NCBI GenBank assembly: GCA_001970955.1 | Contig: MPUH01000520.1 | Location: forward strand, 1-48,429 | From: Stentor coeruleus | Taxonomy: Eukaryota > Ciliophora > Heterotrichea > Heterotrichida > Stentoridae | Length of the DNA: 48,429 nucleotides | Reading direction: 5' to 3' | In this document: positions 28,614 through 38,576 of the stretch, piece after piece | How positions within the stretch are numbered: the first letter of the stretch is position 1 | Layout of the letters: each line of letters opens with the position of its first letter | The notes under the pieces: model-generated | Database searches by the model: none | What the model was told of the DNA's origin: nothing | What the model saw: only the letters and a program-made list of their open reading frames with translations | Position numbers and translations under genes: made by a program

Positions 28614-29705
28614 CTACACATAATTTGAGCTCACTTCAGTAGGTTCATAAACACTATCATATTTAACATGAGCAGACTGATAGACTTGAGGGTTCCAATT
28701 TTGAGGAGCATCAGGCACTGAAGGTTGAATTTGGATAACATTTGGAACTATATTCATAGCAGACTCAACACAAGGTTTATCTCCACAGCATATACAACTT
28801 CCTTCCATCGATGCTTCAATAACCAAAGTATAAATGCATTCTATCAAATGACTTCTAGTAGTGTACATCCTTTGTAATAAATCACTATGTTGAAGAAGGT
28901 TAAGTTTTATTTCAATAGCAGAATTATTGATAAGTGATTGTCCAGCTTCAATATATCTTGGAACATATTCTTCAATAATACATTTCTTAGAAAAATTTGC
29001 ACGACCTGTGCTGCAAATCAATCTTATACTATATATAAGTTTGCAAGATATACTTTTAACATTTAACAAACTTAAGGTGTTGTCTACTTCTACAATGACC
29101 GTAGCTATTTGTGAAGGATTATATGAATCTTGAGGAAAAGCAGCATTGATTCGGCATGCACCTTTTTTAGCACAACACCAAGTTTTCATAAGAGCAACTT
29201 TATTAACAGAAAGTCCAGTATTTACAAAATGTGATTCTAATATTATTTGAATTGGACTTTTTCCAGTTACTTTATCTCCATTGGCACTTTTAAGTTTTCC
29301 ATGCATTTTGTATTCGATAAAGCCTATTGTTCCAAGGTTTTCATAGTAAAAACTTCCTATAAGCCCTGATGGAATAAAAAAGGAAAAAGGAATACTATAA
29401 CCTCCAGGGTAAAGACCTTTATTCCATATATAAATTGCTTGACTATAATTGCAAATGTGATGCTTACCATCATAATAATCAGTTACAGTACGTGATTGAG
29501 TATTACCATCACTGTCTGTCCAAGATTCTGTTTGAGATTCAATCCAATGAGTCTCTTCTTTACCTTTAAAAACAAGATACAATGTTGATGGGGGCATTGG
29601 CTTTTTGAGGGATATGTGAATTATTCCTGTTATTTCTTCATTACCACGGCTATATTGTGATTCTAGTTGGATTACTATGGAGCCATGAGAATGTTTACCT
29701 CCCAT
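28614..29705 (-). CDS. Arrestin-domain protein, copy A (probably N-myristoylated)
   Basis: 363 residues starting MGGKHSHGS at 29705. The longer frame upstream begins with TTG and is not used. The sequence follows the arrestin fold. The N-lobe has Y-S-R-G-N-E-E-I-T-G-I-I-H-I-S-L, then LYLVFKGKEETHW. Next comes YPGGYSIPFSFFIPSGLIGSF and GFIEYKMHG, and the C-lobe contains the DSYNPSQIATVIVEVDN type of strand pattern. Alpha-arrestins act as cargo or ubiquitin-ligase adaptors at membranes. Gly2 in MGGKHS is a good myristoylation site. A Cys cluster (CICCG) lies near residue 310. The stop is TAG. A near-identical paralogue lies at 31478-32623. Confidence 0.85.
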   Translation of the reverse strand: MGGKHSHGSIVIQLESQYSRGNEEITGIIHISLKKPMPPSTLYLVFKGKEETHWIESQTESWTDSDGNTQSRTVTDYYDGKHHICNYSQAIYIWNKGLYPGGYSIPFSFFIPSGLIGSFYYENLGTIGFIEYKMHGKLKSANGDKVTGKSPIQIILESHFVNTGLSVNKVALMKTWCCAKKGACRINAAFPQDSYNPSQIATVIVEVDNTLSLLNVKSISCKLIYSIRLICSTGRANFSKKCIIEEYVPRYIEAGQSLINNSAIEIKLNLLQHSDLLQRMYTTRSHLIECIYTLVIEASMEGSCICCGDKPCVESAMNIVPNVIQIQPSVPDAPQNWNPQVYQSAHVKYDSVYEPTEVSSNYV

Positions 29706-30160
29706 TATGATTATAATAAGCAAAATAAACTGGGTAAATTATAAGAAGCTAGAAATTATATAAACTTAAAATTATAAGTTCTTAGGATTAGTATTTAGAA
29801 AAATTAGTTGAAAAGCTCCTAATATGATTATAAATTCATTATTTATTTATGATTTTTAATTTTAATATCTACTAGCTAGCATCAGCTTTATATCATTTTT
29901 ATTTTACCTCCATATTAAGTATAATTTAACTAGTAATAATTGCATTACTTAGCATGCATTCTAATAAATCAATAGTCTAATTTTAATAGTAAAAATATCT
30001 CAAACATAAAGGTAGAGAGTGGAGTTTTAATTATGATATAAGCTTGACTTTAGTTCAAAAGCATACTCAAGCATGAGGTTAACATTATTTATTATAATAT
30101 CTTTGAAACGAATTCTTGAATTAACTACCACCCCTAAGCTTCTCTATATCAAATCTGTAA
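29706..30160. other. Spacer in duplicated unit A
   Basis: About 450 AT-rich bases upstream of arrestin copy A. Part of it (about 29705-29780 and 29870-29930) recurs upstream of copy B. Copy B lacks the middle section, so a deletion or insertion separates the two units here. No gene is seen. Confidence 0.55.
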
Positions 30161-30380
30161 TTACTCATTATGATGAAATTCTTCATTATATTTAATACTA
30201 ACTTGCTTAAAAATCTTAGGGTTTAAATTTTCAGGAGCTTGAGGCGCATTTGCAGGTGATGAAACTAAATTAGGAACAATATTTATAGAAGCTTAAACTT
30301 TGGAATATTCTCCACAGCATATAAAATATTAACTCATTTCAGCTTCTGCTTCATTGAATGCATTCAATAATATTCGATCT
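30161..30380 (-). pseudogene. Arrestin C-terminal relic, unit A
   Basis: The minus strand reads EAEAEMS, stop, YFICCGEYSKV, stop, ASINIVPNLVSS...APQAPENLNPKIFKQVSIKYNEE and ends in TAA at 30161. This matches the C-terminus of the neighbouring arrestins (CICCGDKP, AMNIVPNVIQI, PDAPQNWNPQVYQ). It has two internal stops and no N-terminal part, so it is the remains of an older third copy. Confidence 0.75.
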
Positions 30381-30566
30381 TACACTTTTACATCAATTTA
30401 CAGAATGTTTACTATTTTTTTGTAGTTAAGTCAAAATATCTTAAAAAGTTTGAATTTATTTTTTCATTTCTTTAAATTTGTCATAGACTTTAATGTTTTT
30501 GCTATAACCTAGCTTATATTTATCAATCTTTAATCTTAAATAATGTAAGATTATAAAATTACCAAA

Positions 30567-30811
30567 ATGAAGAAATATTGCAATTATTGCCAAGGTCCAG
30601 AGAATAAATGGCAGTGGCTATTTTTATATTGTGATACTAGACTAGAATGTGTTCATTCTGCATGAAAGAGCATATTTCCCACAACCCAAGCCACAATGCT
30701 ACTATTCAAAATTCTTACAGATTATCATCAAATACTGAAAAACTTCTTTCAGAATTCAATTCTTTAACACAAATGAATGCCAAGATCTTGCTATGGCTCA
30801 ATGTCTTATAA
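30567..30811 (+). pseudogene. B-box-type zinc-finger gene relic, unit A (internally deleted)
   Basis: Starts ATG at 30567 with KKYCNYCQGPENKWQW, a C-x2-C finger beginning. Frameshifts break the later Cys/His part. After the SEFNSL equivalent the sequence jumps straight to the last codons found in unit B (NECQDLAMLNAL), so about 640 bp are missing. It ends TAA at 30811. It is a non-functional copy. Confidence 0.65.
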
Positions 30812-31477
30812 AACTTTCCAATATCATGATAAATGTTCATAGTCTATATATTGATTATCTTAATAACGACTATAAATTTGGATAATCAGCATTTTGTATA
30901 GTAATTTAACCAATTAAATATAGATCCAAATAAATATCATTGATATAGAAAATAATTTACGCACTTTGAAGTTCTTTAAAATTTTAAATAAAAGCAGAAC
31001 TTCCTTTGAATTTTGATTTTATTGCAATAAGAATTTCTCATGAACCTACTAATTAATTTTTTTAAACTTAATCTAAATATTAAAATGATTTTTTATTATT
31101 ATAAGCATATTGCTAAATGCATTAATATCAAGAATAACTAAGATTAACTGCTATTTTTTTTGCAAATTCAATAATGCTTTGAAAAAAATTGTGTTTTTTA
31201 GTTTAAAAAACCCTTTTAGTTAAATGTATAAGCATAAAGTATAATTAGAGATTGATTTTTTTAATGTTAGACTTCAATCAAAAGAAAATCTGATGAAGTT
31301 AAGACTTTTACCGCAATTACTGATAATCTGATTTTTTACCTAATTAGAAAAAGCACTAAATTATTATACAAAGAATTTATAAGGAAATCATGATTTAAAG
31401 AGATTAAAATTAGAAATGGAGTAGAATAGAGTTCTTTAGAAAGCAATAATATAATCAAATTTGAGTAACGTTAAAAC
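30812..31477. other. Spacer at the A/B unit junction
   Basis: About 670 AT-rich bases. From 30889 on, it duplicates the sequence at 28008-28600 with scattered substitutions. It holds the join between the two units and the 3' flank of arrestin copy B. There are no open frames. Confidence 0.6.
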
Positions 31478-32623
31478 TCATAATCTAAACCTACATATTA
31501 TTTGAGCTCGCTTCAGTAGGTTCATAAGCACTATCATATTTAACATGAGCAGACTGATAGACTTGAGGGTTCCAATTTTGAGGAGCTTCAGGCACTGAAG
31601 ATTGAATTTGAATAGCATTGAATTTTGAGGAGCTTCAGGCACTGAAGATTGAATTTGAATAGCATTTGGAAATATATTCATAGGAGATTCAACACGAGGT
31701 TTAACTCCACAGCACATACAACTTCCTTCCATTGTTGCTTCAATAGCCAAAGTATACATGCATTCTATCAAATGACTATTAATAGTGTACATCCTTTGTA
31801 ATAAAGCACTATGCTCAAAAAGGTTAAGTTTTATTTCAATAGCAGAACTATTCATAAGTAATTGCCCAGCTTCAATATATCTTGCAACATTTTCTTCAAT
31901 AATACATTTCTTAGAAAAATATGTACGACCTGTGTTGCAAATCAATTTAATACCACAAAATAGTTTGCAAGATATACTTTCAATATTTAACAAGCTTAAG
32001 GTATTATCTATTCCCACAAAGACCGTAGCTATTTGTGAAGGATTATATGAATTTTTAGGAAAAGCAGCACTGATTCGGCATGAACCTTTTTTAACGCAAC
32101 AAGTTTTCAAAGGAGTAATTTTAATAGAAGAAATTTCATGACTTACAAAATGCGATTCTAATAATATTTGAATTGGGGTTTTTCCAGTTAATTTATCTCC
32201 ATTTGTACTTATAAGTGTTCCATGCATTTTGTATTCGATAGAGCCTAATACTTCATATCCATAGTGAAAACTTCCTATATGCATTGATGGAATAAAAAAG
32301 GAAAAAGGAATGCTATAACCTCCAGTGGAAAGACCTTCATTCCATATATAAATTGGTTGACGGAAATTACATATATCATGCTTACCTTCATAATGATCAA
32401 TTACAGTACGTGATTGAGTATTACCATCACTGTCTGTCCAAGATTCTGTTCGAGATTCAGTCCAATGAGTTTCTTCTTTACCTTTAAAAACAAGATGCAA
32501 TGTTGATGGGGGCATTGGCTCGTTGAGGGATATGTGAATTATTCCTGTTATTTCTTCGTTACCTCGGCTACATTTTGATTCTAGTTGGATTATTATGGAA
32601 CCACGAGAATGTTCACCTCCCAT
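31478..32623 (-). CDS. Arrestin-domain protein, copy B, C-terminus frameshifted by a 47-bp duplication
   Basis: It starts MGGEHSRGS at 32623 and follows copy A along almost its whole length, including the LHLVFKGKEETHW and GGYSIPFSFFIPS segments and the CMCCG cluster. At 31574-31667 a 47-bp stretch is present twice. As 47 is not divisible by three, the last part switches frame and reads an unrelated tail to a TGA at 31478. Without one copy, the frame would continue as in copy A (NWNPQVYQSAHVKYDS...) to a TAG at 31491. The gene is therefore either recently damaged or intact and mis-assembled. Arrestin fold and probable myristoylation are as for copy A. Most amino acid differences from copy A are spread evenly, so both copies may have been under selection. 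Confidence 0.75.
   Translation of the reverse strand: MGGEHSRGSIIIQLESKCSRGNEEITGIIHISLNEPMPPSTLHLVFKGKEETHWTESRTESWTDSDGNTQSRTVIDHYEGKHDICNFRQPIYIWNEGLSTGGYSIPFSFFIPSMHIGSFHYGYEVLGSIEYKMHGTLISTNGDKLTGKTPIQILLESHFVSHEISSIKITPLKTCCVKKGSCRISAAFPKNSYNPSQIATVFVGIDNTLSLLNIESISCKLFCGIKLICNTGRTYFSKKCIIEENVARYIEAGQLLMNSSAIEIKLNLFEHSALLQRMYTINSHLIECMYTLAIEATMEGSCMCCGVKPRVESPMNIFPNAIQIQSSVPEAPQNSMLFKFNLQCLKLLKIGTLKSISLLMLNMIVLMNLLKRAQIICRFRL
31574..31667. repeat. 47-bp tandem duplication in arrestin copy B
   Basis: 31574-31620 and 31621-31667 are identical but for the last base. Arrestin copy A has a single copy at the same place, so the duplication is new or an assembly error. Confidence 0.92.
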
Positions 32624-32856
32624 TATAATTATAATAAGTAAAATAAACTGGGTAAATTATAGGAAGGTAGAAATTATATAAACTTAAAATTATAAGATCT
32701 TAGGATTAGTAGCTAGCATCAGCTTTATATCATTTTTATTTTACCTCCATATTAAGTATACTCAAACATAAGGTAAGCAATTATTTATTATAATATCTTT
32801 GAAATAAATTCTTAAATTAACTATTATTCCTAAGTTTCTCTATATGAGATTTGCAA

Positions 32857-33075
32857 TCACTCATTAGGATGAAATTCTTCATTATACTTAATATTAACTT
32901 ACTTAAAAATCTTAGATTTCCAATCTTCAGGAACTTGAGGTGCATTATCAGTTAGCGAAACTAAATTAGGAATAGTATATTTATAAGCTTAAACTTTAAA
33001 ATATTCTCCACAGTCGATAAAAGATTATCTCATTTCACCTTCTGCTTCATTAATGCATGTATTTAATAATATTCG
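32857..33075 (-). pseudogene. Arrestin C-terminal relic, unit B
   Basis: This is the duplicate of the unit A relic at 30161-30380, with the same order of fragments (GAATATTTTAAAGTTTAAGC, then the PNLVS and EVPEDWKSKIFK equivalents) and further changes. It has internal stops and no intact arrestin core. Confidence 0.65.
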
Positions 33076-33094
33076 AGCTTACACTTTTTACATC

Positions 33095-33190
33095 AATTTA
33101 CAGAATGTTTACTATTTTTTTTGTATTTAAGTCAAAATATCTAATTTACAGAATGTTTACTATTTTTTTTGTATTTAAGTCAAAATATCT
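33095..33190. repeat. 48-bp tandem duplication
   Basis: 33095-33142 and 33143-33190 are identical and directly abut. Unit A has one copy (near 30397). It is either recent slippage or an unmerged contig overlap. Confidence 0.9.
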
Positions 33191-33293
33191 ATAGTTTAAA
33201 TTTATCATAGACTTTAATGTGTTTTTGTTATAAACTCTTCTATATTTATCAAACTTTAAACTTAAATAATGTAAGATTACAAAATTACCAAAA

Positions 33294-34156
33294 ATGAAGA
33301 AATATTGCCAAGGTCCAGAGAATAAAGGGCAGTGATTATTTTTATGCTGTGATACTAGAATGTGTTCATTCTGCATGAAAGAGCACATTTCCCGCAACCT
33401 AAGCCACAATGCTACTATTCAAAATTCTTACAGATTATCATCAAATACTGAAAAACTTCTTTCAGAATTCAATTCTTTAACTATTTCATATATCATTCTT
33501 TTTTTACAAACAAATAAAATTTGATATATTTGATCATAATTATATCATCAAAAATACTCTGAAAATTTAAATAAAATATTTATGGAAAATAAGTTAAAAA
33601 ACGAGTTTATGATTCAATACTATGTTATGAGAAAAAAGTCAATAAAATCATTAGCTTATTATCAAAGAATTTCTTAGAGAATCAATCCCTATTATTATCT
33701 TACATCGAATATATAGAAAATTGTGAAGTTGAAATAGCGACCTTACCCCATGAATTAAACACTTCCAAAAAGCATTTACTAAATCTTATTATAAATTTTA
33801 ATATCACATCACTAGAAGAAATTCACAAAACCTACGATTTCAGTATAGATTTTAAATGTCTCAAAAAAGAAATTAGCAATAGCTTCAAGTGCTATTTTGA
33901 ACTTCCTTATTTTCTAGAAAATCTCAAAAGCAAGCCGAAAGAATTCATTGATTCTGGGACCAAAAGCATAAAAAAATATGAACTCAATTCACAAGAAATG
34001 CAAGAATTTCGTAGACTCATGAAAAAGTCAAAAAAATGCGATTTCTTAGCTAACACAGCTAAAATCCTTGAAAATTATCGTTCATTCAAACATACTCACT
34101 CTATTACTATTGCAAAAAATGAATGCCAAGATCTTGCTATGCTCAATGCCTTATAA
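33294..34156 (+). pseudogene. B-box-type zinc-finger gene, unit B, broken N-terminal part and long intact C-terminal frame
   Basis: The ATG at 33294 opens with KKYCQGPENKGQ. A TGA follows where unit A has TGG, and then LFLCCDTRMCSFCMKEHISRNLSHN follows in the same frame. Together these give the Cys/His spacing of a B-box zinc finger (C-x2-C, C-x2-C, H, H). The frame is lost in an AT-rich stretch (33480-33590). It reopens at 33593 and then runs 187 codons without a stop to TAA at 34156 (LLSKNFLENQSLLLSYIEYIE... to NECQDLAMLNAL), a Lys/Glu-rich helical region. No in-frame ATG lies near the start of this second part. It is a degraded gene, or an intact one with one or two sequence errors. Confidence 0.6.
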
Positions 34157-34215
34157 AACTTTCCAATATCATGATAAATGTTTATAGTCTATATATTGAC
34201 TATCTTAATGACGAC

Positions 34216-34687
34216 CAAATAAGTTGGCTTTTTCCTTTTCTGTGAAGTTCATCAGGGTCAAAGTCTTGAATCAAATCAATAATTTCATTTTTTTCTAAGT
34301 TTTCTTCAGCATCTTCTATATCATCCTGCACATTTTCCTCCATAGAGTCTTTTAAACTACCAGATCGAAGATGATCTTTATGTTCAGGATAAGCATCAGC
34401 ATGAATAATTTTCTTTCTACTTTGGAGCTGTCTTGGCTTGGGTTCATCACCCCATTTTTTCCTTGAATATCCTTTTTTAGGCTTCTCTCTAAGCCTTTTA
34501 CCTTTTTAACGTTTTCTCTGTTCTTCTATACGTTCTTCATTAGCCCCTTGAAGGTATATATTAAAAGCATCTTCTTTTTTTTTTTGAGGATTTTTTCTTT
34601 GTCTTGCTGCTCAACATGTTTTTCACTCGATTTTGACCCTGAAGGTGGTTGATATAAGCAACTGGATTCTTTTTTAATTTTGAGTCG
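34216..34687 (-). pseudogene. Relic of an unidentified charged protein
   Basis: The minus strand reads KKESSCLYQPPSGSKSSEKHVEQQDKEKIL, then a run of 11 A causes a frame change. It continues as DAFNIYLQGANEERIEEQRKR, a TAA, then KGKRLREKPKKGYSRKKWGDEPK...HADAYPEHKDHL and a long acidic tail. One frameshift in a homopolymer and one nonsense codon are the only lesions in about 150 codons. There is no start codon, and the 3' end is cut by the right edge of duplicated unit B. No family is recognised. Confidence 0.55.
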
Positions 34688-34918
34688 TAAATGTTAATTT
34701 GTATATTAGTACTAGTCTTTAATAATACATATTGTCATCAAATAGAAATGTATATATAAATATATATAATTATAATATGTAAGCTTATAGAGCAAAATGT
34801 AGTTAGTAAAAATAGATCTTCTATTAAAAAGATTTATATTTAGAAAATCTGTTCTTGTCATGCTATGATTTTACTAATAATCCATGATTATAAAATATAT
34901 ATTTTATCATTCTTATAA

Positions 34919-36145
34919 ATGCTTATTTTTGCGATTCTACCACTTGTTGCCTTTACCAAAATCATGAGCAACACGTTTGTATTTGACTCAAACAATTCTT
35001 GGAAATACATAACGAAATTTGCCTCCTTTCCTGGTAAAGCAACATGGGAATTAAAAGCTAAAATAACTACATCGGCAGACCCCGACAGTGAAGTCCTCCA
35101 ACACTTTAAAAGCACAATATACATTGATGATAAATGGGATGAAGCATTAGCCCTATCATCCTGTGAAGCAAAAGAAGAGCTTTCTAAAAGACAAAAAACC
35201 CTTAAAGTTCCTCTTAATGGTGAATGGTCAGATACTATTTTTGGCGCATTGGTTCAAAACGCAAAAATTCATTTCTGGTATTTTACGCTTTCTGATTGTG
35301 ATATCCCAGAAAAAACTAAGCTTAAAGTCGAAATTACTATTTACAACGTAAATGAATCGCATTTTTCATCAGAAGACTATGGCTTAAACTATATATTCCC
35401 TATAATTACAGCTTTATTTTTTTGTGCTTTATATAAGAATATAGCAAGGCTTATAAAAGTATTTAAGAAAACCGATGATCTTGAAGAACACCTTGTTATG
35501 CTTAATATTGCTATTGGATGCCAGTTTTTGGGTTTGGGATTTGAAGTGTTTCATTTGTGGATATATAATTATGATGGAAAGGGTTTGATTATTCTTCATA
35601 TGCTATATCAGTCATTAGAGACTATTTCTTCAGCAGTGACTACGATATTATTGATTATGATAGCAAGTGGCTGGACTGTTAGTTATAAAGATTTCCCAGA
35701 TATCGATATTTATATTCCTGTTGCCTTATTGGTTGTAGTTGTGAATGTTTTAATTGTGGGTTTAGGTAAGATTACTGATGATGCTTACAATAAATATACT
35801 GATTATGATGGACTTACAGGCTATTGCATTATAGTTATACGATTTTTATTATTCGCTTGGTTTTTCTACCTAATAATCTCCTTATATAAAACAGCTGCAG
35901 TTCGCTTAAAGACTTTCCTAACGAATTTCTCAATACTCTCCTCAATTTACTTTATGTCCTTTCCATGCATCCTCATAATCTCATGGTCCTTCGAGCCAGC
36001 TTCAAGAAATAAAGTCCTCATTATTCTCACAAACCTAATGCAGATAACTTTTTTCGTATTCCTGACCCACCTTTACGGAGAAAGCAGCACATTTTACAAA
36101 ATTTCCACCCTTTCTCAAAGTGTCCTGCCTGGAAAAATCCAGTAA
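34919..36145 (+). CDS. Seven-helix membrane protein of the GPR180/TMEM145 family
   Basis: 408 residues. A hydrophobic start (MLIFAILPLVAFT) is probably a signal peptide. A lumenal domain of about 140 residues follows, with a Cys82/Cys127 pair that could form a disulfide. Seven hydrophobic segments follow from about residue 157. The segment after helix 3, YDGKGLIILHMLYQSLETISSAV followed by IMIASGWTVSYKDFPD, is typical of the intimal-thickness-related receptor family (GPR180, TMEM145; Pfam GpcrRhopsn4). Animal members act in the secretory pathway or at the cell surface; the molecular function is poorly known. The short C-terminal tail is cytosolic by this model. The stop (TAA) lies 111 bp before uL6. 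Confidence 0.85.
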   Translation: MLIFAILPLVAFTKIMSNTFVFDSNNSWKYITKFASFPGKATWELKAKITTSADPDSEVLQHFKSTIYIDDKWDEALALSSCEAKEELSKRQKTLKVPLNGEWSDTIFGALVQNAKIHFWYFTLSDCDIPEKTKLKVEITIYNVNESHFSSEDYGLNYIFPIITALFFCALYKNIARLIKVFKKTDDLEEHLVMLNIAIGCQFLGLGFEVFHLWIYNYDGKGLIILHMLYQSLETISSAVTTILLIMIASGWTVSYKDFPDIDIYIPVALLVVVVNVLIVGLGKITDDAYNKYTDYDGLTGYCIIVIRFLLFAWFFYLIISLYKTAAVRLKTFLTNFSILSSIYFMSFPCILIISWSFEPASRNKVLIILTNLMQITFFVFLTHLYGESSTFYKISTLSQSVLPGKIQ

Positions 36146-36256
36146 AAACCTAAAATTCACTAATAAATATAATAACTAGGGTTTTATAATTAGACATAAA
36201 CTAAGAAAAAACTTAGAATTTTTTCCTTCGAGTATGGTTCATATTTATTGGCAGTA

Positions 36257-36826
36257 ATGAGGCAGATCCTTAAGACTGACAAAATTAAAATACCAGAAGG
36301 AGTCACTGTTACTTCACATGCTAGGACAGTCACAGTTACTGGCCCTCGTGGAAAACTCTCAAAAACATTCAAACATGTGCCTGTAGACATCCAAATTCTT
36401 GATGGGGGAAAAGTAGTAAAAATCGATAGCTGGTTTGCCAACAAAAAACAGGCTGCTTGTGTCAAAAGCGTCCTATCAGCAATTGAAAATTTATTCACAG
36501 GTGTTCTTAAGGGATATGAGTATCACATGAGATTGGTATATGCTCACTTCCCAATTAATGTCAATATCCCAGGAGACAAAGGATCAATTGAAATCAGAAA
36601 CTTTATTGGTGAAAGAAGAGTTAGGAAAATCAAAATGCTTGATGGTGTTGCTATTGAAAAAAGTGATGCTATGAAAGATGAGCTCATATTAAAAGGTAAC
36701 GATTTGGAGCTTGTGTCATTGTCAGCTGCTCTTATTCAACAGTCCTGCGCTGCAAAGAAAAAGGATGTTAGGAAATTCTTAGATGGCATTTACGTTAGTG
36801 AAAGAACTAATATAGTTAAGGAGTAG
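36257..36826 (+). CDS. RPL9: 60S ribosomal protein uL6 (RPL9)
   Basis: The first true ATG at 36257 gives 189 residues beginning MRQILKTDKIKIPEGV; the open frame extends three codons further up but starts with TTG. The match to eukaryotic RPL9 runs throughout: VTVTGPRGKLSKTFKHV, VRLVYAHFPINV-type sequence (MRLVYAHFPINVNI), EIRNFIGERRVRKI, DELILKGNDLELVS and DVRKFLDGIYVSE. It binds near the sarcin-ricin loop and the base of the P stalk. The gene is intronless, with a TAG stop. Confidence 0.96.
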   Translation: MRQILKTDKIKIPEGVTVTSHARTVTVTGPRGKLSKTFKHVPVDIQILDGGKVVKIDSWFANKKQAACVKSVLSAIENLFTGVLKGYEYHMRLVYAHFPINVNIPGDKGSIEIRNFIGERRVRKIKMLDGVAIEKSDAMKDELILKGNDLELVSLSAALIQQSCAAKKKDVRKFLDGIYVSERTNIVKE

Positions 36827-36942
36827 ATAGTTTATCAAATTTGATTCTTAATTTTACCTTTATTTTTAAACTTTCATATATTACTCGTATCTAATTTTCA
36901 TGCTTAATAGTTCTTCAAGAAAAAGAACAAGAAGGGGTTTCC

Positions 36943-38560
36943 CTATTTCTGAAGGTTTGTCCTAAGTTTTGCCTTCGCTTTGTGTATTTTCTTTAATCTG
37001 GCTTGAGGTTGAAAAATTTAGTGCTTTTGGAATTCATAGATAATATAATGAAAGTTTATGCTGCTTGTGCTCAAGAAATCTTCTGGTTTAAGAGAAGCTA
37101 TTAGACTATTTTCTGCTTGGAGAACTTGCATTGGGGTTAGTTTTACTTTAATCTCCTGCTTACAAAATCATTCTAACAGCATGCTTTTATCCATATCCCA
37201 TTGATATAATTTAATCAAGCATATAAATTTAGAGAAGTTCTCACTATCATTGATTTTTTTTAATAAGTGCTTGAAATAAAATCAATCTTTTTTCTTTATT
37301 TCATTAGGTAGAAGGCCTCCACAAAATTCCAACAGCGTGCTTAATAAGTTTTTAATTATTATTTTTGACTATTTTTTTATATTTCTAGGAGTTAAGGTGT
37401 TAATAATGTATTGGTAAAAGGTTAGAAATACTTTCCAGACTGATGTTATCATTAAATGCTTAATACTAAAAGCAAATATTTTTTAAATAATCAGAGTATT
37501 CATTGCCTACTTGAACTTTGTTAGTTATAGGATCTAAAACCGATATGTTTGGAAAGCGAATAAGAGATACAAATGAACTTGAGTCGTCTAAACTTCACTG
37601 AAGGATTAATAACCTAGGGATATAATTTGAAATCATCTGCAATTTTAAAGTAGTTAAGTATTTGAGATAAATCTCCAAACATTTCCCAAATCAATATAAG
37701 GTTTTCTTCTTTGAAATTTGTATATTTATTATGTTGGTGGTTCATCTTTGCACTTTTGAATTTGATCATTGAAAGTAATCAAACTATTTACAAAAAACTA
37801 ATAATTATTTAACAATCTGATAATGATTAAGTTATTGTTCATCTTATGATGAAAATTTAAGGATTACTTAATAATAAAAATATATGCTAATAGTAAAATT
37901 AGCAATTGGTGAATTTAAGAAATTCATCATAAAAGCATCTGTAAGATTTCAAAATATTTTATAAATAGCATTAAATGTAGATTTTATTCTGTATTTTTTT
38001 AGTTTCTTACAATATGAAACGTGACACTATCATATAACAGTAATCTATCTCCTTTCAAATGCTCATCAATGAATGGCTTTGCATAATCTCTAATTATTTT
38101 TAAGATAATTTTTAATTTATCTTTTCTTTCAATAATCCAAAGTTTAGTCTTTCCAAAGTAATTTATTCTTCACATATCATAATAGACTATTTGAAAGTGT
38201 TTGACTGAGTTTTCATTTGGGATCTTCTTTTTCCAATCCCCCTCTTTATTAAATAAAACTGTATAAAACTCTTATTAGTAAAAAATAATTTCTGATATTA
38301 AAGTGAATATAGCTTTAGCTTGAATTTCTTTGAAACTGAGTAATTCTTGGGATCACTACAGTAAATTTCTAACTTGCTATCTTCTCTATTTTAGTGATAA
38401 AGAGATTAAGAGAAATCATTTAATTAAAGTAATTAACAGAGAGTTTTTTAAGATTTTTGAAGTTAAAGTCACTTCATTTTCTTCTATACTGTCGAAAATT
38501 TCATTCAAATGCTTGTCTAGAGCTTCATATTATGAGTTATTGTATGAAAGTTTTGCTCCT
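36943..38560 (-). pseudogene. Large decayed gene of unknown family
   Basis: Successive minus-strand frames have clear protein-like composition but are broken. They include YEALDKHLNEIFDSIEENE (about 38450-38530) and EGDWKKKIPNENSVKHFQIVYYDM, TGA, RINYFGKTKLWII...YAKPFIDEHLKGDRLLLYDS (38010-38260). Next come EENLILIWEMFGDLSQILNYF (37640-37760) and NISVLDPITNKVQVGNEYSDYLKN (37470-37580). The last is LLEFCGGLLPNEIKKKD, TGA, FYFKHLLKKIND...MLLE, TGA, FCKQEIKVKLTPMQVLQAE (37040-37345). Several stops and frame changes separate the pieces. Three of the internal stops are TGA at places where Trp would read well. I recognise no family. Confidence 0.55.
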
Positions 38561-38576
38561 ATTATACATATTTTGG

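Larger units (their letters stand above)
28008..34215. repeat. Tandem segmental duplication (units A and B)
   Basis: Unit A (about 28008-30888) and unit B (about 30889-34215) carry the same order: spacer, minus-strand arrestin gene, arrestin C-terminal relic, plus-strand B-box zinc-finger relic. The spacers match closely (for example AAAGCAGAACTTCCTTTG at 28108 and 30991). Unit A lacks about 640 bp of the B-box gene body that unit B keeps. Unit B's arrestin has an extra 47-bp duplication. The similarity of the spacers indicates a recent event. Confidence 0.88.

Noticed and set aside
35163-35351. Small ORF inside the seven-helix protein gene
   Set aside because: A frame shadow within a well-supported membrane protein.
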